A stretch of DNA of 64,000 bases from the NCBI RefSeq assembly GCF_001278075.1, contig NZ_CP011340.1:8429501-8493500 (forward strand). The letters are read 5' to 3'. A program made the translations under genes and the position numbers. The stretch is from Streptomyces pristinaespiralis (lineage in GTDB: Bacteria > Actinomycetota > Actinomycetes > Streptomycetales > Streptomycetaceae). Below the pieces are notes generated by a model. That model had not been told where the DNA came from and ran no database searches. It saw nothing but the letters and a program-made list of their open reading frames with translations. Position 1 is the stretch's first letter. Each line of letters starts with the position of its first letter. Of the stretch, positions 8,540 to 19,424 are shown piece after piece.

Positions 8540-9988
8540 GTGACCACCGCAACCCGGCACGTCGCCCCCGCCGCCCAGGCGCCCGCCACCCGCACCTTCC
8601 CGCAGGGCTTCCTGTGGGGCACGGCGACCGCCGCGTACCAGATCGAGGGAGCAGCCGCGCTGGACGGCCGCACCCCTTCCATCTGGGACACCTACGCCCG
8701 CACCCCGGGCAAGGTCCGCAACGGCGACACCGGCGACATCGCCACCGACCACTACCACCGCTGGCGCGAGGACGTCGCCATCATGGCCGACCTCGGCGTC
8801 GGCGCCTACCGGTTCTCCATCGCCTGGCCGCGCGTACAGCCCACCGGCCGCGGCCCGGCGGTACAGAAGGGACTGGACTTCTACCGCCGCCTCACCGACG
8901 AACTGCTCGACAAGGGCATCCAGCCCGTCGCCACCCTCTACCACTGGGACCTGCCGCAGGAACTCGAGGACGCCGGCGGCTGGCCCGAGCGGGCCACCGC
9001 CGACCGGTTCGCCCAGTACGCCGCACTCGCCGCCGACGCCCTGGGCGACCGGGTGCACACCTGGACCACGCTCAACGAGCCCTGGTGCAGCGCCTTCCTC
9101 GGCTACGGCTCCGGTGTGCACGCACCCGGCCGCACCGAGCCGGTCGCCGCCCTGCGCGCCGCCCACCACCTCAACCTCGCGCACGGCAAGGCGGTCCAGG
9201 CACTGCGCGCCAACCTGCCCGCCGCCGCGCAGGTGTCCGTCACCCTCAACATCCACCACGTCCGCCCGCTCACCACGGCGGAGCCCGACGTGGACGCCGC
9301 GCGCCGCATCGACGCCCTCGCCAACCGCGTCTTCACCGGACCGATGTTCGAGGGCGCCTACCCCGCCGACCTGCTGCGCGACACGGCCCACCTCACGGAC
9401 TGGTCCTTCGTACGCGACGGCGACACCGCCGACATCAAGCAGCGGCTCGACTTCCTGGGCGTCAACTACTACACACCCACACTGGTCTCCGCCGCCGCCG
9501 ACGGCACACACCACGGCTCCGACGGCCACGGCAGAAGCGACCACAGCCCCTGGCCGGGCGCCGACAACGTGGCCTTCCACCTCCCGCCCGGCAACACCAC
9601 CGCCATGGGCTGGGCCGTCGACCCGACCGGCATGCACGACCTCCTGCTGCGCCTGAGCGCCGACCTGCCCGGCACACCCCTGGTGATCACCGAGAACGGC
9701 GCGGCCTTCGACGACTACGTCGACCCGAGCGGCGAGGTCCGCGACCCGGACCGGATCGCCTACCTCCACGGCCACCTCACCGCGGTCCACCAGGCGATCG
9801 AGGCGGGCGTGGACGTACGCGGCTACTTCCTCTGGTCCCTCCTCGACAACTTCGAGTGGGGCTACGGCTACAGCAAGCGCTTCGGCACGATCTACGTCGA
9901 CTACCCCACGGGCAAGCGCATCCCCAAGGCAAGCTCACGCTGGTACGCGAACCTGGCACGCACCAGCACACTCACTCCCCTCGACTGA
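8540..9988 (+). CDS. GH1 family beta-glucosidase (BglC-like)
   Basis: This 482-residue glycoside hydrolase family 1 enzyme begins its domain at '[19 protein letters not shown]'. The acid/base is Glu180 in 'TTLNEPW' and the nucleophile Glu385 in 'VITENGAAF'; the sugar-binding '[20 protein letters not shown]' is intact. It has no signal peptide, so it cleaves imported beta-glucosides (cellobiose or cello-oligosaccharides inferred) in the cytoplasm. The GTG at 8540 has GGAAGGA six bases upstream. It is last in the transporter operon and is followed by a hairpin. Confidence 0.95.
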   Translation: MTTATRHVAPAAQAPATRTFPQGFLWGTATAAYQIEGAAALDGRTPSIWDTYARTPGKVRNGDTGDIATDHYHRWREDVAIMADLGVGAYRFSIAWPRVQPTGRGPAVQKGLDFYRRLTDELLDKGIQPVATLYHWDLPQELEDAGGWPERATADRFAQYAALAADALGDRVHTWTTLNEPWCSAFLGYGSGVHAPGRTEPVAALRAAHHLNLAHGKAVQALRANLPAAAQVSVTLNIHHVRPLTTAEPDVDAARRIDALANRVFTGPMFEGAYPADLLRDTAHLTDWSFVRDGDTADIKQRLDFLGVNYYTPTLVSAAADGTHHGSDGHGRSDHSPWPGADNVAFHLPPGNTTAMGWAVDPTGMHDLLLRLSADLPGTPLVITENGAAFDDYVDPSGEVRDPDRIAYLHGHLTAVHQAIEAGVDVRGYFLWSLLDNFEWGYGYSKRFGTIYVDYPTGKRIPKASSRWYANLARTSTLTPLD

Positions 9989-10003
9989 CCCCGGCCCCGC
10001 CAC

Positions 10004-10030
10004 GGGCCCCGCTGCCAAGCACCGGGGCCC
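10004..10030 (+). terminator. Hairpin downstream of the beta-glucosidase
   Basis: GGGCCCCG (10004-10011) pairs with CGGGGCCC (10023-10030) around an 11-base loop, 16 bases past the GH1 stop. It is a plausible operon terminator of the U-less kind common in Streptomyces. Confidence 0.6.
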
Positions 10031-10357
10031 TGGCACCCGCCCGCCCGACGCCCGCGGACCACGCTCCTCACCTCTCCTGCCGGACCACCAGCGGCGCTGG
10101 ACGTGCTGCTCGAGGCTCTCGGCATCGGCAGGGAAGCCGTCACCTTCCGCGGCGAGGACAACACGGCCGGACAGGCGCCCGCCTCCACGACCTCACCGGG
10201 CCACGCAACGCACCGAACCGCTCACCAGCTGTCACCACCCAGCCCATCGGCCGCTCAGCAAGCCGCTGCGCCACCCACGGGAGACCACCACCGGCCGCAC
10301 GGCCCCGGCCGGGGGCGGCCCCGCCGCGCCCCGGCCGGTCGGCCGTCCCGGATCAGG
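10031..10357. other. Gap with a possible gene remnant
   Basis: This lies between the GH1 operon and the convergent dehydrogenase. A short protein-like stretch on the plus strand at about 10100-10170 (translation including 'VLLEALGIGREAVTFRGED') is open but has no start, ribosome site or continuation, so it may be a decayed gene end. The last 60 bases are G/C-only clusters able to fold and could terminate the leftward dehydrogenase transcript. Confidence 0.3.
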
Positions 10358-11503
<1,146 letters not shown>

Positions 11504-11540
11504 GCTCACGCACCTCCGCTCGGCACTGCTGCTTTGCGTG

Positions 11541-11580
11541 CCTTCGTGCCTTCGTGCCTTCGTGCCTTCGTGCATTCGTG
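11541..11580. repeat. Octamer tandem repeat upstream of fdhA
   Basis: CCTTCGTG is repeated four times exactly (11541-11572), followed by one variant CATTCGTG (11573-11580) and preceded by a decayed copy (TTTGCGTG). It lies 38 bases before the fdhA start codon on the opposite strand, so within its probable leader or promoter. Copy number of such a repeat could vary by slippage. Confidence 0.85.
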
Positions 11581-11763
11581 CTCCATCTCATGGTCCGCCC
11601 GTTGTTCCGCATGGGACAAATTGGCTACTGTCATTGCGTATGCGTGTATGCGCGGATTGCGCAAGCCGGGGACGAAACCCCCGGAAGACCAGCGGAAACA
11701 CCAAGAAACCCGCGCGGAAACCCATAGAGGACCGCAGAGACCCGCAGAAAGAGAACCCGAACA

Positions 11764-11955
11764 GTGATACGACGCCTCGGAACCCTGCTCGTCCCCGTGT
11801 CCGGACTGTCCGGCACCACCTACCCGCCGGGAACCGCCGTGTCGATCAACGGCCGCGGGTCGGCCGTCGACGGTTTCGTCGACGGGGACTGGCTCCCCCT
11901 CGCCTGGTGGGAATTCGCCGAGAACCGCGGCGAGGACACCGCCGTCGAAGGCTGA
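11764..11955 (+). CDS. Small hypothetical protein (63 aa)
   Basis: This 63-residue frame from a GTG at 11764 has almost exclusively G/C third positions and a natural composition ('VDGFVDGDWLPLAWWEFAEN'). No known domain is recognised and no strong ribosome site is present (AGAAAGAGAA upstream). It lies divergent from fdhA and in line with glpF. Confidence 0.5.
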   Translation: MIRRLGTLLVPVSGLSGTTYPPGTAVSINGRGSAVDGFVDGDWLPLAWWEFAENRGEDTAVEG

Positions 11956-12084
11956 CCCGCCGCCCGCCTCCCCGCCGCAGGCTCCCCGGAGAGCCCACCC
12001 GAGATGCCGACCGCGCCCCTGCGGGAGAGCATGGCCGGGACGCGGCCGTAATCGGCCCGACCATCTGGGCGGGAGGCGCAGAAC

Positions 12085-12915
12085 ATGCCGGAACCGACGT
12101 CCAAGTCACGTCTCATCGGTGAACTCTCTGCCGAGTTCGCCGGCACCATGATCCTCATCCTCATCGGATGCGGTGTCGTCGCACAGGTCGTCGCAGGCGG
12201 TGCGCTGACCGACGGCGCACTGGGCGACCACGACAGCATCGCCTGGGCCTGGGGCCTGGGCGTCGTCCTGGGCGTCTACGTGGCGGCAAGGATCAGCGGC
12301 GCCCACATCAACCCCGCGGTGACCCTCGCCCTGGCGGCCTTCAAAGGCTTCCCGTGGCGCAAGGTCCTGCCGTACGCCCTGGCCCAGACCGCGGGCGCCT
12401 TCGTGGCCGCCCTGCTGGTGCGCTGGAACTACAGCGAGGTGCTGGCCAAGGCCGACCCCGGCCACACCGACAAGACGGAGATCGTCTTCTCCACCCTGCC
12501 GGGCAACGGCGGACTCCCGATCAGCCAGTTCGGCGCCTTCCGTGACCAGATCATCGGCACCGCCCTGCTGGTACTGCTCGTCTTCGCCGTCACCGACCTG
12601 CTCAACACACCGCCGGGCGCGAATCTCGCCCCCTTCATCATCGGCCTGATCGTCGTCGCCATCGGCATGGCCTGGGGAACCAACGCCGGCTACGCGATCA
12701 ACCCCGCCCGTGACCTCGGACCCCGCCTGGCGGCATTCCTGACGGGCTACGGAGGCGCCTGGCGAGATCAGTACGGCGACCTCTACTTCTGGGTGCCCAT
12801 CGCCGGCCCCCTGATCGGCGGCCTGGTCGGAGCGCTGCTCTACCGCCTGCTGATCAGCCGCTTCCTGCCCGTCGCCGAACAGGAACCCGGCCGGGTGCCC
12901 GCGCCGGACAAGTGA
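12085..12915 (+). CDS. glpF: Glycerol facilitator / aquaglyceroporin
   Basis: This 276-residue MIP-family channel has six hydrophobic segments and both half-helix NPA motifs, '[15 protein letters not shown]' (first) and '[13 protein letters not shown]' (second). The Asp after the second NPAR is the residue typical of glycerol-conducting members. It lets glycerol into the cell, where the kinase encoded 34 bases downstream traps it. The ATG at 12085 follows GGGAGGCGCAGAAC. A short direct repeat (GACCGGACGAGT twice) fills the gap to glpK. Confidence 0.92.
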   Translation: MPEPTSKSRLIGELSAEFAGTMILILIGCGVVAQVVAGGALTDGALGDHDSIAWAWGLGVVLGVYVAARISGAHINPAVTLALAAFKGFPWRKVLPYALAQTAGAFVAALLVRWNYSEVLAKADPGHTDKTEIVFSTLPGNGGLPISQFGAFRDQIIGTALLVLLVFAVTDLLNTPPGANLAPFIIGLIVVAIGMAWGTNAGYAINPARDLGPRLAAFLTGYGGAWRDQYGDLYFWVPIAGPLIGGLVGALLYRLLISRFLPVAEQEPGRVPAPDK

Positions 12916-12949
12916 CCGGACGAGTGACCGGACGAGTGAGAGGCCAGCC

Positions 12950-14464
12950 ATGCCCGAGTTCGTCGGTGCGGTGGACCAAGGCACCACCAGCACCCGCTTC
13001 ATGATCTTCGACCACGACGGCAACGAGGTCGCACGCCACCAGCTCGAACACGAACAGATCTTCCCGCGCTCCGGCTGGGTCGAACACGACCCCGTGGAAA
13101 TCTGGGAACGCACCAACTCCACGATGCAGAACGCCGTCCGGCAAGGCGCCCTGTCCGCAGCCGATCTGGCGGCCATCGGAATCACCAACCAGCGTGAGAC
13201 CACCGTCATCTGGGACCCCCACACCGGCCAGCCCCACTACAACGCCATCGTCTGGCAGGACACCCGCACCGACTCCATAGCCGCCGCCCTCGAGCGGGAA
13301 CACGGAGAACTCATCCGGCGCAAGACAGGCCTGCCGCCGGCGACCTACTTCTCCGGCGGCAAGATCAAATGGATCCTGGAGAACGTCGACGGCGTCCGCC
13401 AGGCCGCAGAGAACGGCCGGGCCGTCTTCGGCAACACCGACGCCTGGGTCCTGTGGAACCTCACCGGCGGCCCCAACGGCGGCATCCACGCCACGGACGT
13501 CACCAACGCCAGCCGGACCATGCTGATGAACCTCGAGACCCTCGACTGGGACGACGAACTCCTCGACATCTTCGGCATCCCACGCGCCATGCTCCCGGCC
13601 ATCAACCCCTCCTCGCACCCCGAGGCGTTCGGGACCACCCGCACCACCCGCCCGCTGCGCACCGCCGTACCCATCACCGGCGTCCTCGGGGACCAGCAGG
13701 CGGCCACCGTCGGCCAGGTCTGCTTCCGCCCCGGCGAAGCCAAGAACACCTACGGCACCGGAAACTTCCTGGTCCTCAACACGGGCACGGAGATCGTCCG
13801 GTCCCGCAGCGGCCTGCTGACCACACTGGCCTACCAGTTCGGCGACGAACCGGCCGTGTACGCGCTGGAAGGATCCATCGCCGTCACCGGCTCCGCCGTC
13901 CAGTGGCTCCGCGACCAGATGCACATCATCAGCTCCTCCTCCGAGGTGGAGGCACTGGCCCGACAGGCACAGGACAACGGCGGCATCTACTTCGTCCCCG
14001 CCTTCTCCGGCCTGTTCGCCCCGTACTGGCGCTCCGACGCCCGCGGCGCCATCGTCGGCCTCGCCCGCTTCCACACCAACGCACACCTGGCCCGAGCGAC
14101 CCTCGAAGCCATCTGCTACCAGAGCCGCGACGTCGCCGAAGCGATGGCACAGGACTCCGGCGTCGCCCTCGACGTCCTGCGGGTCGACGGCGGCGTCACC
14201 GCCAACGACCTGTGCATGCAGATCCAGGCCGATGTCCTCGGCGTACCGGTCAGCCGCCCCGTCGTGGCCGAGACCACCGCCCTCGGCGCCGCCTACGCGG
14301 CCGGACTCGCCACCGGCTTCTGGCAGAACACCGACGAACTCCGCTCCCACTGGCACGAGTCCAAGCGGTGGGAGCCCCAATGGAGCGACGAGGAACGGGA
14401 AAAGGGCTACGCGGGCTGGAAGAAGGCCGTGGAACGCAGCCTCGACTGGGTCGACGTCGAATAA
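12950..14464 (+). CDS. glpK: Glycerol kinase
   Basis: This is a 504-residue FGGY-family kinase of normal length. The N-terminal phosphate loop is '[20 protein letters not shown]', the substrate region '[12 protein letters not shown]...WQDTRT', and the C-terminal nucleotide site '[22 protein letters not shown]'. It makes glycerol-3-phosphate from glycerol and ATP. GAGAGG precedes the ATG at 12950. It forms the glpFK operon; no regulator or glycerol-3-phosphate dehydrogenase lies next to it. Confidence 0.96.
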   Translation: MPEFVGAVDQGTTSTRFMIFDHDGNEVARHQLEHEQIFPRSGWVEHDPVEIWERTNSTMQNAVRQGALSAADLAAIGITNQRETTVIWDPHTGQPHYNAIVWQDTRTDSIAAALEREHGELIRRKTGLPPATYFSGGKIKWILENVDGVRQAAENGRAVFGNTDAWVLWNLTGGPNGGIHATDVTNASRTMLMNLETLDWDDELLDIFGIPRAMLPAINPSSHPEAFGTTRTTRPLRTAVPITGVLGDQQAATVGQVCFRPGEAKNTYGTGNFLVLNTGTEIVRSRSGLLTTLAYQFGDEPAVYALEGSIAVTGSAVQWLRDQMHIISSSSEVEALARQAQDNGGIYFVPAFSGLFAPYWRSDARGAIVGLARFHTNAHLARATLEAICYQSRDVAEAMAQDSGVALDVLRVDGGVTANDLCMQIQADVLGVPVSRPVVAETTALGAAYAAGLATGFWQNTDELRSHWHESKRWEPQWSDEEREKGYAGWKKAVERSLDWVDVE

Positions 14465-14507
14465 CCGAACCGGACGACGGAGCGCCTGCGAAATGCCACC
14501 ACGCCAA

Positions 14508-14544
14508 GAGGGCACCCGGCCGGCGATCAGGCCGGGCTGCCCTC
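14508..14544. terminator. Bidirectional terminator between glpK and the DUF6207 gene
   Basis: GAGGGCACCCGGCC (14508-14521) pairs with GGCCGGGCTGCCCTC (14530-14544) with one bulged base and an 8-base loop. It sits between two convergent genes and so can end both transcripts. Confidence 0.75.
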
Positions 14545-14560
14545 GGCTCGCCGGACGAGG

Positions 14561-14773
14561 CTAGGCCGGCGGATCGGGACGGCGGCGTACGTCCGCGTAC
14601 ACGCGCGCTCTGACTCCCGCCTCACCCGGCGTGCGCCATACCGGCGTGACACCGGAGGTGACCCACTGCTGCTGGAGACCGTCCAACACGGCGCGGACGG
14701 TGTCCTCGTCGGCGGCAGTGATGTCCAGGACCACGAGACCCGGCTCGGCGATGTTCTGCTCATCGATCTGCAT
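14561..14773 (-). CDS. DUF6207 family small protein
   Basis: This 70-residue protein beginning MQIDEQNIAEPGLVVLDITA has the DUF6207 pattern: 'xxHVAEPGLVVxDVT', then 'VRAVLDGLQQQW' and a C-terminal 'PGEAGVRARVYADVRR'. This family is common in Streptomyces and has no known function. It converges with glpK on a shared terminator. Confidence 0.75.
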   Translation of the reverse strand: MQIDEQNIAEPGLVVLDITAADEDTVRAVLDGLQQQWVTSGVTPVWRTPGEAGVRARVYADVRRRPDPPA

Positions 14774-15049
14774 GCCGGTCCCGACGGCTGCGTCAGGCCG
14801 TCCGGTTCGCCGGCCGGAGCAGAAGCATCCGTACGAGGGAGCCCCGTCGGCGACTCACCGGGGCTCCGGTCGCGCGAACCGCACCCGGGGCCGTAGACAG
14901 GGAGGAGCAGCTGCGTCCGCCGACAGGACCGGGCGGGCTGCGCCCCGGTCCGGGGAGCCGTGCCGTCCCGAGCGGCACGGCTCCCCGCCGGGACACAGCG
15001 CCCTCACCCCCACCACGCCCAGCTCCCCACCACAGATGAACGGCGTGGC

Positions 15050-16375
15050 TCAGCGCCCGACGCCCGCCCCGTAAAGATCGAGCGTCCCCATGTCGTTGCA
15101 GCTCACATCGCGCAGCCCGCACTCCTCACCCGGGTTCCGCACCCCGTCCGCGCGCAACTGGGCGACCACCAGGCGCGCGGCCCGTTCGGCGGACTCCTCG
15201 GCCGCCTCAGGGAATCGGGCACTCCACTGCCAACGTTCGCGGTGCTGCCAGCCGATCTCCCGCATCGCCGCCGCCTTCTCGGCGGAGTCCTCCTCGGCAC
15301 GGTCCGCACGGTAGGCCCGCAGACCCTCCTCGGGATCGAACCCGAGCCGCACGCTGTCACGGCCGTTGTGGGTGATCACAAAACCCGTCCAGTTCAGACC
15401 GACCTGCGGCGGCAGGTGCTCCACGAACGAACCCAGCAACACCGTGAGCGCATCCTGCAGGTGGTCCAGGCTCGGTGCCAGCCGGCCACCCGGAAACACG
15501 TCGGGCCCCCACCCCGGACCGCCGCGGTCCAGCTGCCACAGATACGGCAGGTGCCGGAAGTCCGACGGCTCGTCCGCGCTCCACGGCCCGCCCCACTTGA
15601 ACGTGCGGTGCTCCTCCTCCTCCGACTCCCCGGTGTCGTGCACCTCCAGCACCACACCCGCGCGGTCCCCGGTGAGAAGCAGCAACCGCCGCTCGTTCCG
15701 CCACCGCACTCCCGGCCCCTCGGCCGAACCACCGTGCAGCGTGGGAAGACCGATACGGCCGACAACAGCGTCGTAGACCTCACCGAACGCCGCCCTGCGC
15801 CGGGCGAGCGTCGCGCCGGGCCCGTAGGACAGCACCCGCTCCCGCTCACCGGGCCTGCCACCGTCGTGCAACGCCTCGGCGATCTCCGCCGCGGCACCAT
15901 GCAGCGGCGAGAGGGGGTGCACCGCAAGCCGGCTGGCCCGCCGGCTGCTCTGGAAGATCACGGTGTGGCGCTCCCCGCGCCAGCGCAGCCCGGGGGCACC
16001 ACCGCAGTCCTCGTACCGCACCGGCTCGCCGACCCCCGCAAGCGCCTCCGCGAGAGCGGCGATGCGAGAGGCGGCCGCACCCCCCGGCGACGGCCGGTAG
16101 GAGTGATCCAGCAGATGCACCTGCCCGTAGGTGTACCGCGTGGAGTCGAAACCGAGCTTGCCCGCCTCGAGCACCAGCTGCGTGCCGGGCCGGCCAGGAG
16201 TGACCACCACCTGGCCGTCGTACACCTTCCCCTGCTCCCACCCCGGACGGGACGCCACCAGCTCCCTGACCGTGGCCAGCTCCCAGTCACCGAAGTCCGC
16301 CTCCAGCAGCTCGGCCACCGTGTGGACGGCGTCGTCGTAAGTGTCGTGATTGTCGCGTGACGGGCTGTCAGTCAT
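15050..16375 (-). CDS. Hypothetical protein (441 aa)
   Basis: This soluble protein of unknown family starts MTDSPSRDNHDTYDDAVHTV and has G/C-rich third positions throughout. It has no signal peptide and no membrane segment. The sequence is rich in Arg, Gly and aromatic residues, with recurring 'WRGERHTVIFQSSRR' and 'WRNERRLLLLTGDRAG' stretches that look like two related beta-rich repeats of about 100 residues. The ATG at 16375 is chosen over an upstream open extension that has no protein-like content. Confidence 0.7.
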   Translation of the reverse strand: MTDSPSRDNHDTYDDAVHTVAELLEADFGDWELATVRELVASRPGWEQGKVYDGQVVVTPGRPGTQLVLEAGKLGFDSTRYTYGQVHLLDHSYRPSPGGAAASRIAALAEALAGVGEPVRYEDCGGAPGLRWRGERHTVIFQSSRRASRLAVHPLSPLHGAAAEIAEALHDGGRPGERERVLSYGPGATLARRRAAFGEVYDAVVGRIGLPTLHGGSAEGPGVRWRNERRLLLLTGDRAGVVLEVHDTGESEEEEHRTFKWGGPWSADEPSDFRHLPYLWQLDRGGPGWGPDVFPGGRLAPSLDHLQDALTVLLGSFVEHLPPQVGLNWTGFVITHNGRDSVRLGFDPEEGLRAYRADRAEEDSAEKAAAMREIGWQHRERWQWSARFPEAAEESAERAARLVVAQLRADGVRNPGEECGLRDVSCNDMGTLDLYGAGVGR

Positions 16376-16601
16376 GGGCAGATCGTGGCACGCGGCACCG
16401 ACACCGGCTGCGGCGGACCCCGCGATCCACCGGACGGCACACCAACCGCGTTCCGCTGCACGGTCATCCTCCGGTCGCACCACTGCGCCGGCCGTCAAGC
16501 GGAGCGCGTTCAGCCCCCAGCACGATCCTCACAGGCCCACCTGACTGGGATCTTCATGACCCAACGGGCCGAACAGCAGGCCACCCAAGCGAGGACCGCA
16601 C

Positions 16602-17195
16602 ATGCCACGACTCCTGCACGCCGACAAACCGCCACCGCCCCTCGGACGATTCCACGCCACATGGCGGACCGCCCACGAGCCCGTAGCCGGAGTGTCACGG
16701 CGCATCCAACTCCTCGCCTACGCCGTTCCGTTGGCCGTCCTTCCCTCCAGCATCTGGCGACTCCCGGCCGCGTTCGACGGCGGTCCCGGACCCGGCGAAC
16801 GGGCGTACGTCGTCTCCCTGTCGATCCTGTCCGAAGCCTTCGCGTTCACCGCGATCGGCCTGATCGCCCGCTGGGGCGAGGTGTTCCCGCGCTGGATCCC
16901 GGTCCTGCGCGGCCGCCGGGTCCCGCGGACAGCAGCGGCCCTCCCCGCTGCCACCGGGGCCGTGATCCTCACCCTCCTGTTCACCCTCCTGTTCACCGTC
17001 TCCGAAATCAGGGGCACCACCATCCGAGGCGGCGACCAGCCGGCCGACTTCCCCAGCCGGGCCGGCGGCTGGGAATCCGCCTGGTTCTATATCTGCTACG
17101 CGCCGCTGACCCTGTGGGGGCCACTGCTGGCCGTGCTGACCGTCGCCTACTGGAAGCGCCGTTCCACCGCCCGGAGAAGACCCGCGACGGCATGA
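16602..17195 (+). CDS. Membrane protein of unknown function
   Basis: This 197-residue protein has about four membrane segments ('IQLLAYAVPLAVLPSSIW', 'VVSLSILSEAFAFTAIGLIA', 'AVILTLLFTLLFTV' and 'LTLWGPLLAVLTVAYW'), a Pro-rich N-terminal cytosolic tail and an Arg-rich C-terminus. GCGAGGACC lies upstream of the ATG. No family is recognised. The small gene at 17235 follows 39 bases later, probably in the same transcript. Confidence 0.75.
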   Translation: MPRLLHADKPPPPLGRFHATWRTAHEPVAGVSRRIQLLAYAVPLAVLPSSIWRLPAAFDGGPGPGERAYVVSLSILSEAFAFTAIGLIARWGEVFPRWIPVLRGRRVPRTAAALPAATGAVILTLLFTLLFTVSEIRGTTIRGGDQPADFPSRAGGWESAWFYICYAPLTLWGPLLAVLTVAYWKRRSTARRRPATA

Positions 17196-17234
17196 GGGCC
17201 GGCGTCTCGGCACACGAACCCGAAGGAGCACACC

Positions 17235-17423
17235 ATGACCCGCGCCGCAGGGGACACCAGCGCCCACCACTACGACCGGCTCCTCGCCGAGCGCCACAGC
17301 TACCCCAAGCTGCGGCTCGCGTCCTCCTGGCTGGTCGCACAGTGCCGGACGGCGGGACTGGAGGCCCGCCACGACGCCGCAGACTCCACGGGGATGCGGG
17401 TGCTCCACGCGGTGAAACCCTGA
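17235..17423 (+). CDS. Small hypothetical protein (62 aa)
   Basis: The frame starts at ATG 17235 behind GAAGGAG (ideal ribosome site) and shows strong G/C third-position bias. It encodes a 62-residue hydrophilic protein beginning MTRAAGDTSAHHYDRLLAER. It may be co-transcribed with the membrane protein upstream and the DinB-like gene downstream. Function unknown. Confidence 0.6.
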   Translation: MTRAAGDTSAHHYDRLLAERHSYPKLRLASSWLVAQCRTAGLEARHDAADSTGMRVLHAVKP

Positions 17424-17505
17424 CGGGCGTTCACCCCTCCCCAACGAAACGACCGTGGCAGCCACGGCCGCACAGCACGAGCAGCGCGAACGGAGACGGG
17501 CGGAC

Positions 17506-18057
17506 ATGAGCGATCCCACCAGAAGAGCAGAACTGTTCGGCGGCGCCGACAACGATCGCCGGTTCACCGGCCCGACGACCGGCGACGAACGACTGATGCT
17601 CGTCGATGTCCTCGGCGCCCAGCGCGCCACGCTGCAGTTGAAGTGCTCCGGCCTGGGACCGGAGGTGTCCCTGCGGTCCGTGGAGCCCTCCACGCTCTCG
17701 CTCCTCGGCCTGGTCCGGCACCTCGCCGACGTCGAACGCCGCTGGTTCCGGCGGGTCCTTGCCGCCCACGACGCACCGGCCCTCTTCTCCTCGCCCGCGG
17801 ACCCCGACGGAGACTTCGACGGCGCCACGGACGATCCCGGGACGGTCGCCGCGGCGTGGGAGACATGGCGGACCGAGGTGGCCTTCGCCGAACGGTTCGT
17901 CACCGAGGCCCCCGACCTGGACGTCGAAGGAGAGGACCCCTGGCGCGGCACGGTGTCGCTGCGCTGGGTACTCATCCACATGATCGAGGAGTACGCCCGC
18001 CACAACGGCCACGCCGACCTGCTCCGCGAACGCATCGACGGAGCGGCCGGCCTATGA
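17506..18057 (+). CDS. DinB-like (DUF664) protein
   Basis: This 183-residue four-helix protein of the DinB/DUF664 group has 'LMLVDVLGAQRATLQLKC', a 'LGLVRHLADVERRWF' helix with the metal-binding His, and a C-terminal 'SLRWVLIHMIEEYARHNGHADLLRE' with two more His ligands, as expected for the tri-His site. Actinobacterial members include mycothiol-dependent enzymes, but most have unknown substrates. The ATG at 17506 lies at the domain start; a GTG 51 bases upstream is less likely. Confidence 0.85.
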   Translation: MSDPTRRAELFGGADNDRRFTGPTTGDERLMLVDVLGAQRATLQLKCSGLGPEVSLRSVEPSTLSLLGLVRHLADVERRWFRRVLAAHDAPALFSSPADPDGDFDGATDDPGTVAAAWETWRTEVAFAERFVTEAPDLDVEGEDPWRGTVSLRWVLIHMIEEYARHNGHADLLRERIDGAAGL

Positions 18058-18094
18058 CCCCACAGCCATGCCCCCTCCGGCCCCGTGGAGCCCG

Positions 18095-18114
18095 GCTCCT
18101 GCATGCCCAGGAGC
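18095..18114 (+). terminator. Hairpin after the DinB-like gene
   Basis: GCTCCTG (18095-18101) and CAGGAGC (18108-18114) form a short perfect stem with a 6-base loop, 38 bases beyond the stop codon. It is a plausible terminator. Confidence 0.45.
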
Positions 18115-18291
18115 TCACCCGCAAGCACATCAAGCCCGCGCGGGCGCGCACGCGATCCAGCTCACCGAACCACTCAAGGGCGTAGAGACCTTCGAGCCCG
18201 ACCGGCAGCTGAAACTCACACAACCGCGGCCTCACCCGTCCCCAGAAACGGACATCAACTCGCGACCCCCACCGAGGGCCGTTTCACCCCG

Positions 18292-18693
18292 TCAGGATTC
18301 TCCAGGTTTCTCAAAGCGGTTGAAGCCGGCGAGGCGGGGCGAGACGGAGAAGGGGAACGAGCCGCCGTCGGGAGTCTTGAGAGCCGCCACGATGTCCGCG
18401 TCCGGATGGCCGAATACCTCGAAGTGCTGCACGGTGCAGTGCTCCATAACCTCCCGGATGTACGGGTCAGACAGCCGCCAGTGGGTGCGGATGGAATCGG
18501 AGTCCCGGTAGAGCTGGAAGCTGTACGCCAGCATCCGCTCCTCATCGACGAAGACCTCCACCATGAGCTGGGGGCCGTTCTCTTGAGCAAATGCCACCGC
18601 GCGCGCGATGGCGTGCCGAAAGCCGTCGAGCCGGCCGTCGGTGATGCGCATGGTGTTGCGGAAAAGAATGGTGCCACTGTTTGTGATCTCCAT
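18292..18693 (-). CDS. Small protein behind a SoxR/MerR-type promoter, possibly monooxygenase-like
   Basis: This 133-residue protein starts MEITNSGTILFRNTMRITDG. Its size and pattern ('GFRHAIARAVAFAQENGPQL', 'EERMLAYSFQLYRDSDSIRT', 'FEVFGHPDADIVAAL') resemble small dimeric alpha/beta-barrel proteins of the antibiotic-biosynthesis-monooxygenase type, but the family is not certain. The start at 18693 is preferred to 18714 because a promoter with a 19-bp spacer overlaps 18714 and predicts transcription to begin at the 18693 ATG (leaderless). In S. coelicolor SoxR targets are small redox enzymes (established knowledge), which fits. Confidence 0.7.
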   Translation of the reverse strand: MEITNSGTILFRNTMRITDGRLDGFRHAIARAVAFAQENGPQLMVEVFVDEERMLAYSFQLYRDSDSIRTHWRLSDPYIREVMEHCTVQHFEVFGHPDADIVAALKTPDGGSFPFSVSPRLAGFNRFEKPGES

Positions 18694-18699
18694 ACCCCG

Positions 18700-18730
18700 A
18701 GTGTCGTACCTCATCCGAACTTGAGGTCAA
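18700..18730 (-). promoter_or_regulatory. SoxR/MerR-type operator-promoter
   Basis: On the minus strand TTGACC (18730-18725) and GACACT (18705-18700) are separated by 19 bp, the over-long spacer of MerR-family promoters. Within the spacer lies the dyad ACCTCA-N8-TGAGGT (18727-18708), close to known SoxR boxes of the CCTCAAG...TTGAGG type. The predicted start point coincides with the ATG at 18693. Confidence 0.7.
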
Positions 18731-18931
18731 GAGCCTGTTCCGCCGGCGCTCGTTCGCTCCCCGGACGAGCTGACCGGACTGGTCGGTCCGCACACGGACT
18801 CCTTGGAGAGCACCTCTGAGCTTCCTCAAATGCGCCGTCACACGGTGGCATGCGGGGGACGCTGACTTCGAACCAAGCAATGAGCCTGCGGTTGTCCGCA
18901 GGCCCCTGAGGGCTGAGACGAGGTGGCACCA

Positions 18932-19135
18932 GTGGAATTGTGGGTCGCAATCAGCGGTTTCGCGGCGGTTATTGTGCTCTATGGCGTGATCCAGTGGGCC
19001 ATCGACGTGCGGCGCGAGCGCGACCATGGCAGTAACAGTCACTGGCAGACGCCCGTCGGCCCGGCCGACCACGCCGGTGGAGCATCGGGTCAGACATTCT
19101 CCATGGGCGACGGGGGCGGAGAGAGCCCGTCATGA
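18932..19135 (+). CDS. Small single-span membrane protein
   Basis: This 67-residue frame starts VELWVAISGFAAVIVLYGVI, giving one clear membrane helix in residues 3-22, then a basic segment and a Gly/Ser-rich tail. GTG 18932 is chosen because AGGTGG ends 5 bases upstream; a GTG at 18923 is in the same frame. Function unknown. Confidence 0.5.
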   Translation: MELWVAISGFAAVIVLYGVIQWAIDVRRERDHGSNSHWQTPVGPADHAGGASGQTFSMGDGGGESPS

Positions 19136-19424
19136 GGAGGACCGCCTTCCGGCCGGCCACCGCCCGCCGGTAGACGCCAAGCAGGAACACCGTCCCCCGG
19201 CGGCAGGCTCCACTCGCTGCCGTATGACCACACCCCCGACGTCATCCCTGGCCGGCAAGGACATCTGCTGCACACTTCCGCCTCGGGGTCCGCCCGGCGG
19301 CCGAGGGACCAGGCGGGCGGGATGCCACCAGCTCGAGGCGCCAGATGGTCGGCTCCGGCTGCTCGATCATCGGCGGGAAATGGCTGAGCTTTCCCTGTGA
19401 CGACCCAGGATGAGTACCCGAGAG

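Noticed and set aside
8507..9790. A 427-codon minus-strand frame under the GH1 gene
   Set aside because: Shadow of a gene whose catalytic motifs are certain on the plus strand.
15050..16375. Enzyme assignment for the 441-aa protein
   Set aside because: No catalytic motif could be recognised; left as hypothetical rather than guessed.
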